A stretch of 64,000 nt of DNA from Aphanomyces cochlioides (taxonomy: Eukaryota > Oomycota > Saprolegniomycetes > Saprolegniales > Verrucalvaceae). Location: contig JAHQRK010000011.1 in assembly GCA_019828595.1 (NCBI GenBank), forward strand, positions 558,001 through 622,000. Direction: 5' to 3'. Below the pieces are notes generated by a model, which was not told the origin of the DNA, made no database searches, and saw nothing but the letters and a program-made list of their open reading frames with translations. Below are positions 30,401 through 40,422 of this stretch, in pieces. A program made the translations under genes and the position numbers. Numbering within the stretch: the stretch's first letter is position 1; the number at the start of each line of letters is the position of its first letter.

Positions 30401-31229
30401 CAGGCTCACCGCGCTCTCGCATATTGTTTTTCCACACTTGCTTGTATCTTTTCTTTGCCTTGGCGTCGCCGGTCTCAACGATGAATTCCGTACTGAAAAT
30501 ATTTGTCAACTTGGCGCCATAACCATGTCGTCCACCTGTAAGGCGCGCTGTAGAATCGTTAAAATTGGAGCCCGTGAGAAGATGTCCGAGTACAAGCTCA
30601 GGTACATAAACCTAGGGGTCATTTTTTAGCCGCTGGGGTCATCCGTAGCCATAATATACCTGTTCGGCTTTGTGGAATTGGACGGGAATGCCCTTACCAT
30701 CATTGAAAATTGAGATACGTGGCGGGTTCTTCTTGTTTCCAGGTTGAATGTCAACTTCGAGTCGGGACATGGTTTCATCGCGGACTTTGTTGTCGACAGC
30801 ATTGACTAAAATCTCATCAAAGATTTTGTACAGCGCCGGAACAAACTCTAGAGTTTGCTGGACCATGCATTGTTCTTTTTCGCTCCATATCCACAAAGAC
30901 TCCTTGGTGCTTTCGACTGATCCGATGTACATGCCTGGGCGCAATAGAACATGCTCAAGTGGTGTTTTCTTCTGGTACATGCTTTCAATCGCATCGGACC
31001 GTCCAAGAAGCGTCGTCTTGTGAAAGTATCGACTAGTTATCATGTCTTGACGTAGCAGAGGAGCTTCATGCTGCAGAATGGGTGCCAAACGGTGAAAGAT
31101 GCGTCGAGAGCCACGCCGGCCCAAGATCCGCAGCATTTCGCGCTTTCTTTGATTGGAGCAGAATTGAAAACCTCTCATTTCGAATATTTCGAGAAAGGAC
31201 AGACATGATCCAAAGAATGGCGCGAACAT
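27412..31229 (-). CDS. TOP2: DNA topoisomerase II lacking the usual C-terminal tail, possibly mitochondrial, about 1178-1209 aa
   Basis: Five exons (30660-31229, 29437-30611, 28113-29391, 27747-28064, 27412-27699) with introns of 45-48 nt sum to 1210 whole codons. ATPase part: LVNAVDN, NDGKGIPV, TGGRHGYGAKL. TOPRIM: LTEGDSAKALA (about 511) and MTDQDHDGSHIKG (about 591). Cleavage domain: catalytic Tyr about 842 in AASPRYIFT. The protein ends just after the primary-dimerisation helix, without the long charged tail with nuclear signals of nuclear enzymes. From an ATG at 31136 the N-terminus reads MLRILGRRGSRRIFHRLAPI, a basic, Arg-rich, presequence-like stretch. It changes DNA topology by ATP-driven double-strand passage; mitochondrial location is inference. 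Confidence 0.92.
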
Positions 31230-31285
31230 CTCCGCTCATGATGGCAGGCTTGTAGCTTGGATAAGACAGTTCTAATGTGCTCTAG
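31230..31285. promoter_or_regulatory. Putative bidirectional promoter of topoisomerase II and PPR-Smr genes
   Basis: Only 56 bp separate the two outermost ATGs (149 bp if topoisomerase II starts at 31136). Transcription runs outward on both sides, so control sequences must be shared or overlap the 5' coding ends. No TATA box is obvious. Confidence 0.5.
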
Positions 31286-32924
31286 ATGACTAGGACACTC
31301 TCCCAGACGATGAGGTTGAAAAGCACTTCGTCATCGACGCCTTCTGCGCTCTCCATCATTGAAAACAAGCTCCAAACCGCTGTCAAGTCGGCTGATTGGA
31401 AGCAAGCACTTGGAACATTTCAGCATTTTGCAGCGACGCATCCCACGTGGGTACAAACAAAGCATGCCAATCTCGTTTTGAAAGTTTGTGCGGCCCAAGG
31501 AAGACCCCGAGAAGCGAAGAAAGTACTCCATATTGTCAAAAGCCTTGGCATTCAGGACATCGAAGAACCGACGGAAGGAGAATCGAGGCCACTAGATGTG
31601 ACTGCACTGGAGGCACGTGCGTTAGTCTGTCGCGCATTAGCGGAGAATGGCAAAGGAGCTGAAGCCTTATCAAAGACGCATGCTTTGGTGTCCTCCCTTG
31701 ACAAAAACAGCAATTTGCGCGAGAAATTACCATCGATTGTGTACAAACCGCTCTTGACTGCGTTCAAAAACAAGAAAGATTGGCAGCATACTTTGCTGGC
31801 GATGAAGCAAATGCAAGAATTTCACGTCCCAATCTCACTGCAATCGTATCGAACCCTCTTTCTCTCTCTTAGCAGTGGGCGCCAACAGAAAAAACTCGTT
31901 GATGTTGCTCTACAAGTACTTGAGTCGCCGCGTTTCCAGCTCGATGTTCCAACGTACACAGTTATGATAAAAACACTGAGCGCTACTGGAGATATTGAAG
32001 CCGCACTGAAAGTTATTGCCAAGGTACAGCTCTTCTCTAGAACTGATGGTGGTTAAAGTGGTTTAGATGCAAGCTTCTGAAGCTGCTGACTTCATGTCAA
32101 CAAAAGCAGACATCAATTTGTACAATGCCATGATTCGCACGTACATGCTCGCAAGCAATATGAAAGAAAGTCGTCGGCTCCTAAACGAAATGCAAACGTT
32201 GACTCATATCAAACCAAACGATTTTGGCTTTACAACATGCATGTTGGGATATCTTGCACAAAATACACCGAAACAAGTCACATCTTTGTTCGAAGAAATG
32301 AAGCGTCGTGAGATTGCGCCATCGATTTTGACACTGGCATGCGTGTTGCGAGCTCTGCAAGAGCTGCCGCAAAAGAAGTTTCTGTTGCCCCAACTAATCG
32401 ATCTGGCAAAACAAGTACCTCTGGAGAAACCAGACTTTGTCCACACATTGATCGATGCACTGAATGATATCCGCCAAAGCGAGACCGCTCAGAGTGTCTT
32501 TCAACGAGCATTGGACCAGGATATGTTGGGCGATTGGCGACGAGGATTGTACAGCATCAACTTGCACTCATTTTCAAAAGGTTCGGCGAAGCACGCCGTC
32601 GAGTACACGCTTCGAACTATCTTGAATCAGCCAAAGAGTCACCGAAAGACTTTGGGTAAGCATCATCATGAAAAATGGTGTTCACATTTTTATTTAGAAG
32701 TTCAAGACTTGAAGATAATCACAGGCAAGGGTCGTCGAAGCAAGGAATATTTGACTCCTGTGGTGAAGCCTCAAATTGAGCAACTGTTGAAAAAACACTT
32801 TGGCCTGCGATCTTATTCACCTGCTCAAAATCCAGGCATTCTCATTGTTGAGAAAGAGCACTTGGAAGGTTGGATCAACAACGAGGAAGGCGAAGTCGTC
32901 CCAGCGAAAAACGATGCTCCTTGA
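31286..32924 (+). CDS. PPR-Smr protein, probably mitochondrial, 517 aa
   Basis: Exons 31286-32023, 32067-32655 and 32698-32924 with introns of 43 and 42 nt give 518 whole codons. The second intron is a multiple of three and has no stop, but removing it restores the domain (KTLE-VQDLKIITGKG). The N-terminus (MTRTLSQTMRLKSTSSSTPS) looks like a mitochondrial presequence. Pentatricopeptide-type helical repeats follow (LYNAMIRTYMLASNMKESRRL, DFGFTTCMLGYLAQNTPKQV). A C-terminal Smr domain shows SINLHSFSKGSAKHAV and the LKIITGKG signature. PPR proteins bind RNA and Smr domains can cut nucleic acid, so organellar RNA processing is likely. Divergent from topoisomerase II. Confidence 0.8.
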
Positions 32925-33795
32925 GTTATCTCAACGCTAATTCCTTTGTAGACACAGGGTTTAGCTCATCTATCGGACTGTAATATATTCTCCCAACTTA
33001 CTCAACGATCATGCTCAAAGCAAAGCTTGGAATGCCTGTGTCTAAACTCTGTAGGGGAAGTCCATGGATGCCGTGTTGTCATCCACTTTGTTATGGATTG
33101 CTTGGAATAATCGTCTGATCAGCTCATCTGGTTCAAGTCAGGATTTAATCTGGGCAGAATTGTTCCACACAGTTATCCAACCTGGGTGTAATGGGCAAGC
33201 ATCTCTGAACAAAATTTCAACGCTGAGATGAATAGGTCAAGCATCATTGACACTCGAATTGTCCCCGTCCGGCCATCAAATTCCATCTCAAGCACGTTTG
33301 TCCTGTTCAATGAAGAATGAAGAAACATGGTTGCTGGCTCACTCACAAAACTATGGATGCAATGGAAGCTGCGGCTACCCAGGTGCTTGGAATGCCCCGT
33401 TTTTGTTGAATCACTTATGTGGATGGTCTCAAATCCTGCATCGATCGGCTGCGAAACAGATGGAGGTAGCCGTGGACCATGGGAGTGACTACGTACATTG
33501 GCAACAAGCTCGACAGTCAAACTCTGCTGGCTGAATCCTTTCGGTGCAATATTGACCAATTTACGAGCTGAGGCAGCCCCAAAACCAACCGAATTGAATG
33601 AATGAATGCAATGAAATCCAGGAGAAGACTATGGATGCGCGATATGGATTGTGGCGGATGTTGGACTCTGATGTGGTACTCATCTATGTGAGTTGTACTC
33701 CTCGTAACCAGATCGCAGATGTGAGCAGACAAAAGTAATTTCGAAGCACCCATTCCTTTTTGGCCACATTTTCAAATTGCCTTCCACTAGTCAAG
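32925..33795. other. Spacer, no gene recognised
   Basis: About 870 bp between the PPR-Smr gene and the S28 gene, presumably carrying the S28 promoter. Short frames only. Confidence 0.5.
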
Positions 33796-35306
33796 ATGCA
33801 ATTGTGGTCTTTGTTGCTTGTTCCTCTCGTGGCTGCTGCCGCTAATGTTGGCGACAAGGTTTTCAAGCTCAAGCACTTCCGACTCGAAGATTATAGGCAC
33901 TTGTATAACAACCAGTCGGAGACCGAGGCTGTTCAAGCTGTCACGCAACAATGGTTTGAATCCCAACTGGTCGACCACACGGATGCAAACAACAAAGCTG
34001 TGTGGAAACAGCAATACTTTGTCAATGACCAGTTTTATGGCGGCCCCGGCTCGCCTATCTTTTTCTACATCAGCGGTGAAGATGCCATCAACAGCGTGTT
34101 TATCCAAGGCGCAAGCTACTTTATCGGTCAGCTCGCCCAAGAAAACAAAGCAATGCTTGTGGCGTTGGAGCATCGATACTACGGCAGTTCTCAGCCCGTT
34201 CCAAACTGGTCGAACGCCAACCTCAAGTACTTGACGTCCGATCAAGCTCTTGCCGATATTGCCACTTTCCAAGACTACTTCATCAAACAAAAGCAACTTT
34301 CGACCAGCAGTCCGTGGGTCGCTTTTGGGGGCAGCTATGCTGGCTCGCTCGCGGCATGGCTCAAGCTCAAATATCCCACGCGGTTTGTTGGTTCTGTCGC
34401 TAGCTCTGGTCCAATTCAAGCGCAATCCGATTTTTCAGCCTACAGTGATGTCGTCAGCAACGATCTCAAGTACGTCATGCCCATAGAAATGTTATTCACG
34501 TTCAAATTTGCAGGATCATTGGAGGCTCCACCTGCGCCCAGACTTTGCAAGATGGTCTCAAGGAGTTCCATCGCTTGGTTGCAAGCACGAACAGCAACGA
34601 CGCAGCCACGTTGAAACAACTTTTCAATCCCTGCTACACGATGAGTTCCGATGATGACCGTGCAGTCTTGGAGTTTTATCTCTTCCTTGAGATCATTGGT
34701 GATGCTCAATACACCCCCGAAAACTTCAAGAGCTTTTGCACGACGTACTTGTCGACCTCGACGCTTACTCCCATCCAACGATTGTCCCGTTTCTTCAAAT
34801 CGACTGGAAACTCGTGCTCTTACAACTCGTTCTCTGGCTATGTGAGCAGCGTTGGCGGAACTACAATTGACAAGGATGGATGGTCTCGTCAGTGGACCTA
34901 TCAAACCTGCCGTGAATTTGGGTATGGTCAGGGAATTGCTACTGCTTCTGGAGTGTTTTCTCCACTCAAGTATGCCACAAACAACGTGCTGCTCAACAAG
35001 TTGTGCCAATCTGCCTATGGCATTGCCAATGTCGATGCCAATGTAGCAGCCACCAACCAGCGCTATGGTGGATTGAAAATCAATGTCGAGAACGTTGTCT
35101 TTCCCAGCTCGTCGTACGATCCGTGGTCTGCCTTGGCGTTGAGCAACTCGACGGGCGTTGTCAACTCCAAGTCACAAGTTGTCTACATTGACGGAGGCTC
35201 GCACTGCCGTGACATGTATGCCAGCAAGTCTACTGACACAGCATCAGTTCAATGGGCCCACACCCAAATCCAAGCGGCCGTCAAGCGCTTTTTGAGCAAG
35301 AAGTAA
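33796..35306 (+). CDS. Secreted serine carboxypeptidase, family S28, second intact copy, 488 aa
   Basis: Exons 33796-34469 and 34514-35306 with a 44-nt intron (34470-34513) at the same place and phase as in the 3950-5464 paralogue; 489 whole codons. Signal peptide MQLWSLLLVPLVAAAA. Triad: Ser about 180 (GGSYAGS), Asp about 427 (SSYDPW), His about 455 (GGSHCRD). The exon 1 lengths of the two paralogues are identical (674 nt). The C-terminus ends KRFLSKK, as in the pseudogene at 2658 (KRFLSKKKC), so the pseudogene is closer to this copy than to its neighbour. Next door on the other strand is a BTB-SPRY gene, mirroring the 3.9-6.7 kb pair. Confidence 0.93.
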
Positions 35307-35495
35307 TGTAATCACCCAAGGCGAACAATGCAAACAAGCGCCGTCGTGAGCGACTCCACGATAAAGCAAGCACGGTTGTGGATAATTTGTTGCAAGGATT
35401 TATCGTGGCGTTTATGCCTTGCGTCTTCGCAAAGTTTCATGGCACTCGTGAATGCCCCTGGCGTCATTGTGGCTAGTTGAGATGAAATAAAGTAG

Positions 35496-36386
35496 TTAAG
35501 AGGATATGATCGTGACTTTGACGGCTGCGTAGGACAAGACGGACGGATAGAGCTCGACGGTTTGATCTTCGACTTTGAAGGCGACGCCGAGATCGTGGCC
35601 ATTCTTTCCAAACGAGATGTTGCCGTCCATGTAATGCACGGAGAGAACGTCGGTGGCTTTCAAGCCGCTTGGGTGATACTGACCAGCGATGTTTCCACGA
35701 GGACTGCGCAGTTGGCCATTCTTTAAGCGCAGGAAATAGCCATTCTTTTGAGGATTGCCGACAGGTGCAAGACCGACGAACGTGTCGTCCGACAGGCTGT
35801 CAATGCGGACTCGAAAGTGTGTCGGGTTGACCAGAGTCCCGCGAACGCTCATCCACTGGTAATAGCCACGGGTGAAATGTGCTTGCAAGGCATGGACGAC
35901 GCGATTCTCCTCGGACAGCTTCATGCCAGCTGTGATTGTCGCGGGATCCCATTTCCATTCGGGGAACTTTTCTTTCGCGGAGTCGGCTGCTGGGATGGCA
36001 AGTGGAATATTGAGATAGTCGACGGAGCATTGCAGCTGTGCCTTCTCCCATGGATTCAAGACATCGGCGTAGAAGATCCCCGTGCGAAGATACGCCATAA
36101 TGTACTGAAATGTCGTCGGATCCAAGTCGAGGAAGTACGTATTATTCGGTCCATCGGGTTGCCACAAGCCAGATCCGAGCATTGCGTGGAAATAACTGTC
36201 TTCCACGCTCAGTAGGGTCGCTTTTGACGTCTTGAAGAGCGTGCCGCCGACGTCGAGCGTGATAACAGACGGAGCTGCGTCAATATTCTCCTGGACTCGG
36301 CGTTCTAACGCTTCCCACGTCGCTAGCTTCGACTCGAGGGCTTGGATCTGTGACGTCGTGTCTTCATCCACGTCTACATTGCTCAT
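35496..36386 (-). CDS. K_tetra/BTB plus SPRY protein, 296 aa
   Basis: Same plan as the copy at 5806: a short helix (SQIQALESKLATWEALE), BTB domain (ITLDVGGTLFKTSKATL, YFHAMLGSGLWQPDG, DLDPTTFQYIMAYLRTG) and SPRY-like domain (GYFLRLKNGQLRSPRGN, TDVLSVHYMDGNISFGKN, LGVAFKVE). The first ATG is 36386 (MSNVDVDED); the frame's outer GTG at 36395 is not needed. It is the first of three tandem copies on the minus strand (35.5-39.3 kb). The SPRY end differs most among copies, as expected if partner choice has diverged. Function not known. Confidence 0.85.
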   Translation of the reverse strand: MSNVDVDEDTTSQIQALESKLATWEALERRVQENIDAAPSVITLDVGGTLFKTSKATLLSVEDSYFHAMLGSGLWQPDGPNNTYFLDLDPTTFQYIMAYLRTGIFYADVLNPWEKAQLQCSVDYLNIPLAIPAADSAKEKFPEWKWDPATITAGMKLSEENRVVHALQAHFTRGYYQWMSVRGTLVNPTHFRVRIDSLSDDTFVGLAPVGNPQKNGYFLRLKNGQLRSPRGNIAGQYHPSGLKATDVLSVHYMDGNISFGKNGHDLGVAFKVEDQTVELYPSVLSYAAVKVTIISS

Positions 36387-37018
36387 GTCGAACACTTGTC
36401 GATGAAAGTTGGAGCTTGCTGAGCCCCTTCACCGCCAAGTCGACAATTTTTTGTCACCAAATCATTCGATCGCAAACATTCCCTTAGTTAAATACATCAA
36501 AAATCCAGTCACAATCCCACGACAACGTCATTTTCACAAATTCTATCTGTGGCGTTCCACGACGACTCTTCTGCTAAAACTGAGGCAACGTCATCTTTGC
36601 CATTCCTTTCTGAGGGATGCTGGCGCTCTAATCGAGCTGGTTTTAGCGATTGGCAGCGTGTCAATTGAGGCGACTCTTCCCCCTGTGCCTCTGAAGCCTC
36701 CATTCAGATATTCGCCAGCAATGAGAGCCCAGTAGTTGTCAAATTGAGCTCTCAAATGCATCGCCAAGGTCTTGGCAAAAGCTGAGAGCGCGCATAATGC
36801 AACAAAGTCAAGCGCCCATGAGGAGATAGCAATCGATGGCTGAGAGGGCGATGGAACTATTGAATCGATCGACCATACCCTTTGTTACTCCCGAATGCAC
36901 GATCGTAATCCTCCAGCTCTAGGCTTCATGGGCAACTTGTCTAACGTTAGCAAAGAAAGAGGAAGCTGGCGGTGATATCCGCTAGCGCAGTAGACAATTT
37001 GAATTCAAACGTTGTTCG
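36387..37018. other. Spacer between BTB-SPRY genes
   Basis: About 630 bp. No gene seen; it should hold the upstream region of the 35496 gene. Confidence 0.5.
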
Positions 37019-37883
37019 TCACAACGGGTTAATGAAAATGACCTTGGCCATAGCAAACGTAAGCAGGAATGGAAAGAGCGGCTCGGTTTGTTTTCGACAG
37101 TGAAAGCAACACCAAGCTCTTGGTTGTTCTTTGCGAATGAAATGTCGCCGCCTTCGTAGCGAACAGTGAGGATATCACTGGATTTGAAGCCGCTCGCTTG
37201 GTAGTTGCTCGACATATTTGCACGAGGGCCGCGCAATTGACCATTCTTCAGTCGGATGAAATAGCCAGTCTTCTCTGGATTGCTAGCAGGAGCTAAGCCG
37301 ATGAACGTGTCGTCGGCCCTGGCGTCCACTTGGACTCGAAAGACGGGTGGATTCGCCACAGTTCCCTTGGCAGTCATCCAGCCATAAGTTCCCGACGTTT
37401 GAATTCCTCGATTCTCTTGAAAAAGATACAAACCTGGGGAGACTGCTGGAGGATCCCATGTCAATGCAATCGAGTGCTCTCGGCAGACTCTGTAGCGGGA
37501 ATAGTGAGTGGAATATTGAGGTAGTCCAGCGAGAACTGCAGTTGCGTCTTCTCCCAGTCGTTCAGGACTTTGGTGCCCGTGCGGAGATACGCCATGATGT
37601 GATGGAATGTCAATGGATCCAAGTCGAGGAAGTACGTGCTGTTAGGTCCATGAGGTTGCCACAAGCCAGAGCCGAGCATTGCGTGGAAATAAGTTCCTTC
37701 CACGCTCAACAGCGTCGATTTGGACGTCCTGAACAGCGTGCCACCGACGTCCAGCGTGATGATCGAAGGAGCGGCTTGAATATTTTCTAGGACGCGACGT
37801 TCTAACGCCTCCCACGAGGCTATCTTTGCATCCAAGGCTTGGATTTCCATCGACTTGTCCTTCTTGTCGTCATCGCGGCTCAT
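37019..37883 (-). pseudogene. BTB-SPRY gene broken by two frameshifts
   Basis: BTB half intact from ATG 37883 (MSRDDDKKDK; ITLDVGGTLFRTSKSTL; DLDPLTFHHIMAYLRTG). At about 37475-37490 the frame is lost: the linker before TWDPP is one base shorter than a whole-codon alignment with the other copies requires. The SPRY half continues in the next frame (GYFIRLKNGQLRGPR, LGVAFTVENK). Near 37085-37105 a second slip follows, after which a third frame carries the expected end (LTFAMAKVIFINPL) to TGA at 37019-37021. No splice sites explain either break. A BTB-only product of about 140 residues could still be made. Confidence 0.8.
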
Positions 37884-38417
37884 GGTTGTGGAAATGTTCG
37901 TGCAGCCATCGACAGTGTCCAATTCCTTAATTGAGTACTACTACCAAAGTACTCAATGCTGTTTTCACCATCCTTCGGGAGACTTCTTCATGGCAAACCA
38001 CGGCTAAAGCTTTGCCCCGGGGGCATGAAACAGCCTTGAAGAGGAGAAGCGGTTGGTTGTGCGCAGGGCTGGATGGTTGATATTCGTCTCGATTGGCTGG
38101 AAGCGGCTGCTGCTCTTCATTCGCGGTCTCGACCGTTCATTTCGTCAAGTTCCACCGTGCAAGTTTGAAAGCATTTACTTCATCACCTCGACTCTATGTA
38201 CAATGCGAGGAATAGCCAACGTATCTCAACGAGAAATCAAAGCTTGAATGCAGCGATAAACTGGATTGTGCCCATGCTGACGCAGTGGTCCACCAGAATC
38301 TCGGAGAGTTTGCAATGGAGGAACAGAGCGCAATTCTTTGTCGGTGGATAGCGTCAGTATTGCAAGGTTGGTTGGAGGTCGAGCAAGCTCATGGCGAAAC
38401 AAATATCAATTACAAGA
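37884..38417. other. Spacer between BTB-SPRY genes
   Basis: About 530 bp, no gene seen. Confidence 0.5.
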
Positions 38418-39287
38418 TCACGGAGGTGGTAAGATGGTAACTTTTGCAGCTGCAAACGTCATGACGGAAGGGAAGAAGGTCTCATTTGGGCTTTCCACGG
38501 TGAAGGCCACCCCCAAGTCTTGGTCGTTCTTCAGAAAGGCGATCTTGCTATCCTTGTATCGAACGGTCAGAACGTCTCCAGACTTGACGCCGTCGGCGTG
38601 ATACTGCCCTGAGATGTTTCCACGGGGACCACGGAGCTGGCCATTCTTCAGACGTAAGAAATATCCTGCAGTCTGCGGCGTATTTGCTGGCGCTAGTCCA
38701 ATGTAAGTGTCTGTCGAGAGGGAATCGACTCGGACTCGGAAGAGCGTCGGGTTGGCCACGTTCCCCTTGGCAGTCATCCATCGATAATATCCTGGCGCTT
38801 GGACGACGAAATTGTCCTGGAGGAGGTTCATCCCTGGTGAAATAGCATTGGGATCCCACGTCCATTCAACGTGTTTGTCTTCAATGGGCTCGGCTGTCGG
38901 GATTGAAATGTTGAGGTAGTCGAGCGAGTATTGCAGTTGCATCTTCTCCCACTCGCTCAAGTCGTCCGCGATGAACGTTCCCGTGCGGAGATACGCCATC
39001 ACGTGGTGGAATGTGATCGGATCCAAGTCGAGAAAGTACGTGTTGTTTGGTCCATCGGGATACCAGAGGCCAGAGCCGAGCATCGCGTGGAAATAGCTGT
39101 CTTCCACATTCAGCAGCGTCGCTTTCGACGTCTTGAAAAGCGTGCCACCAACGTCCAGCGTGATCACCGATGGCGCAGCTTCAATATTCTCCTGGACTCG
39201 TCGTTCGAGCGCTTCCCACGTCGCAAGCTTTGTCTCCAATGCTTGGATTTGGGCCGACGTGTCGTCGTCGCCATCTTCACTCCTCAT
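38418..39287 (-). CDS. K_tetra/BTB plus SPRY protein, 289 aa
   Basis: BTB domain (ITLDVGGTLFKTSKATL, YFHAMLGSGLWYPDG, DLDPITFHHVMAYLRTG) and SPRY-like domain (GYFLRLKNGQLRGPRGN, GDVLTVRYKDSKIAFLKN, FFPSVMTFAAAKVTI). The start is set at ATG 39287 (MRSEDGDDDTSAQ), which aligns with the starts of the other copies. The frame is open a further 306 nt upstream through a GTG, but that stretch has no counterpart in the paralogues. Third of the tandem set and the cleanest match to the family as a whole. Confidence 0.85.
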   Translation of the reverse strand: MRSEDGDDDTSAQIQALETKLATWEALERRVQENIEAAPSVITLDVGGTLFKTSKATLLNVEDSYFHAMLGSGLWYPDGPNNTYFLDLDPITFHHVMAYLRTGTFIADDLSEWEKMQLQYSLDYLNISIPTAEPIEDKHVEWTWDPNAISPGMNLLQDNFVVQAPGYYRWMTAKGNVANPTLFRVRVDSLSTDTYIGLAPANTPQTAGYFLRLKNGQLRGPRGNISGQYHADGVKSGDVLTVRYKDSKIAFLKNDQDLGVAFTVESPNETFFPSVMTFAAAKVTILPPP

Positions 39288-40422
39288 ATGGCTGTGCAAT
39301 CGAACCAACTTGGCACTCCAAATTCCCTTAGCCAAGTACAGTGATAATTTCATCTTTCCATCCAAAAATCGATCGAGTGACGAGGAAACCATCGCCCGCC
39401 GATGATGGAGTCGATGGAGAAGCACTAAAGCCCTTCTGTTGAGAAATACGTCCTGCTGCAGCTCGAAGGAGGCTGCCCGATCTCGTCCAATGCAAACATG
39501 AGCGAGCTTGATGGCTGTCGTCGGCGGCGGGCTTACGTAGCCGTCTCTATCGTCATGTGATGCTCTGAGAGATTTCTTTCGACTCTTCTTCACGGCGCAT
39601 TCAGATGAGCGTCAAGCAATCGTTTCGTCGATGTTTTTCCAATGAATGCATCGACAAGTCGGCGACAGACTCCACTCAACTACCGTATTTGTCGTACTTC
39701 TGCACCTACGAAAATGTCATCAAATTATCATATGTTAAGTGCAAGTCAACGATAAATTGGAAGATGCTTCACTTCTACATTCTAGCGTTTCATTGGTTGA
39801 AATAGACTGATATTCCATCGTGATGGTGTGTTCACTCCACCAGCCAGTTCTCGTTCGTTGCCTTTGACCTCATGGCTAAACGAAGTCGCCAAGAAACACC
39901 GACGACATCGACCGCACGTAGCTCCATTTCAAAGGGATCGACGCAGATGCCAATACTTTTTCTCAGTTGTGCATCATGATAGGCTGATTTCTGTCCAATC
40001 AAGAGGGAATAGGTGCAACTCATCGATAAATCCTGAAATCTTTCAACCATAGTACTATTAATAGTAGTTAATTTTTGCCGTTAGGTGCAACTCAACGATG
40101 AAAAATCGTAGGTGCAGAAGTACGGCAAATACCAATTCAAGGAGCGCCTCAATGCGACCATTCACTTGTACATGCTCGCTCGTCTTCCTCAGCGGCTCGA
40201 CAAGGCTGAGGAAGCTTTTCTCCTCGACAGCAGCTGCGGACGACGCAAGCCAGAGGTCCACTGACGGATGGCGAGCAAGAGACACTGCATGTTCCGCCTG
40301 ATCCAAGGTGTTGCTGTCGATAGGTCAGTAGGACAGTCCTACACCGTACGTGACGATTCTTCCTTCTTCCATCCTCAGTCGACACTCTTCGATTTGCACA
40401 TTTGGAGCCACAGCATTAAGCC
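39288..40422. other. Spacer, no gene recognised
   Basis: About 1.1 kb between the last BTB-SPRY gene and the SABATH gene. Short frames on both strands only. Confidence 0.5.

Noticed and set aside
32656..32697. Retained 14-residue segment in the PPR-Smr protein
   Set aside because: It is flanked by GT and AG, is 42 nt long and interrupts the Smr domain; an intron is the better reading, although both are in frame.
39288..39593. N-terminal extension of the 38418 BTB-SPRY gene
   Set aside because: It begins with GTG, is Arg/Lys-rich without family similarity and is absent from the paralogues.
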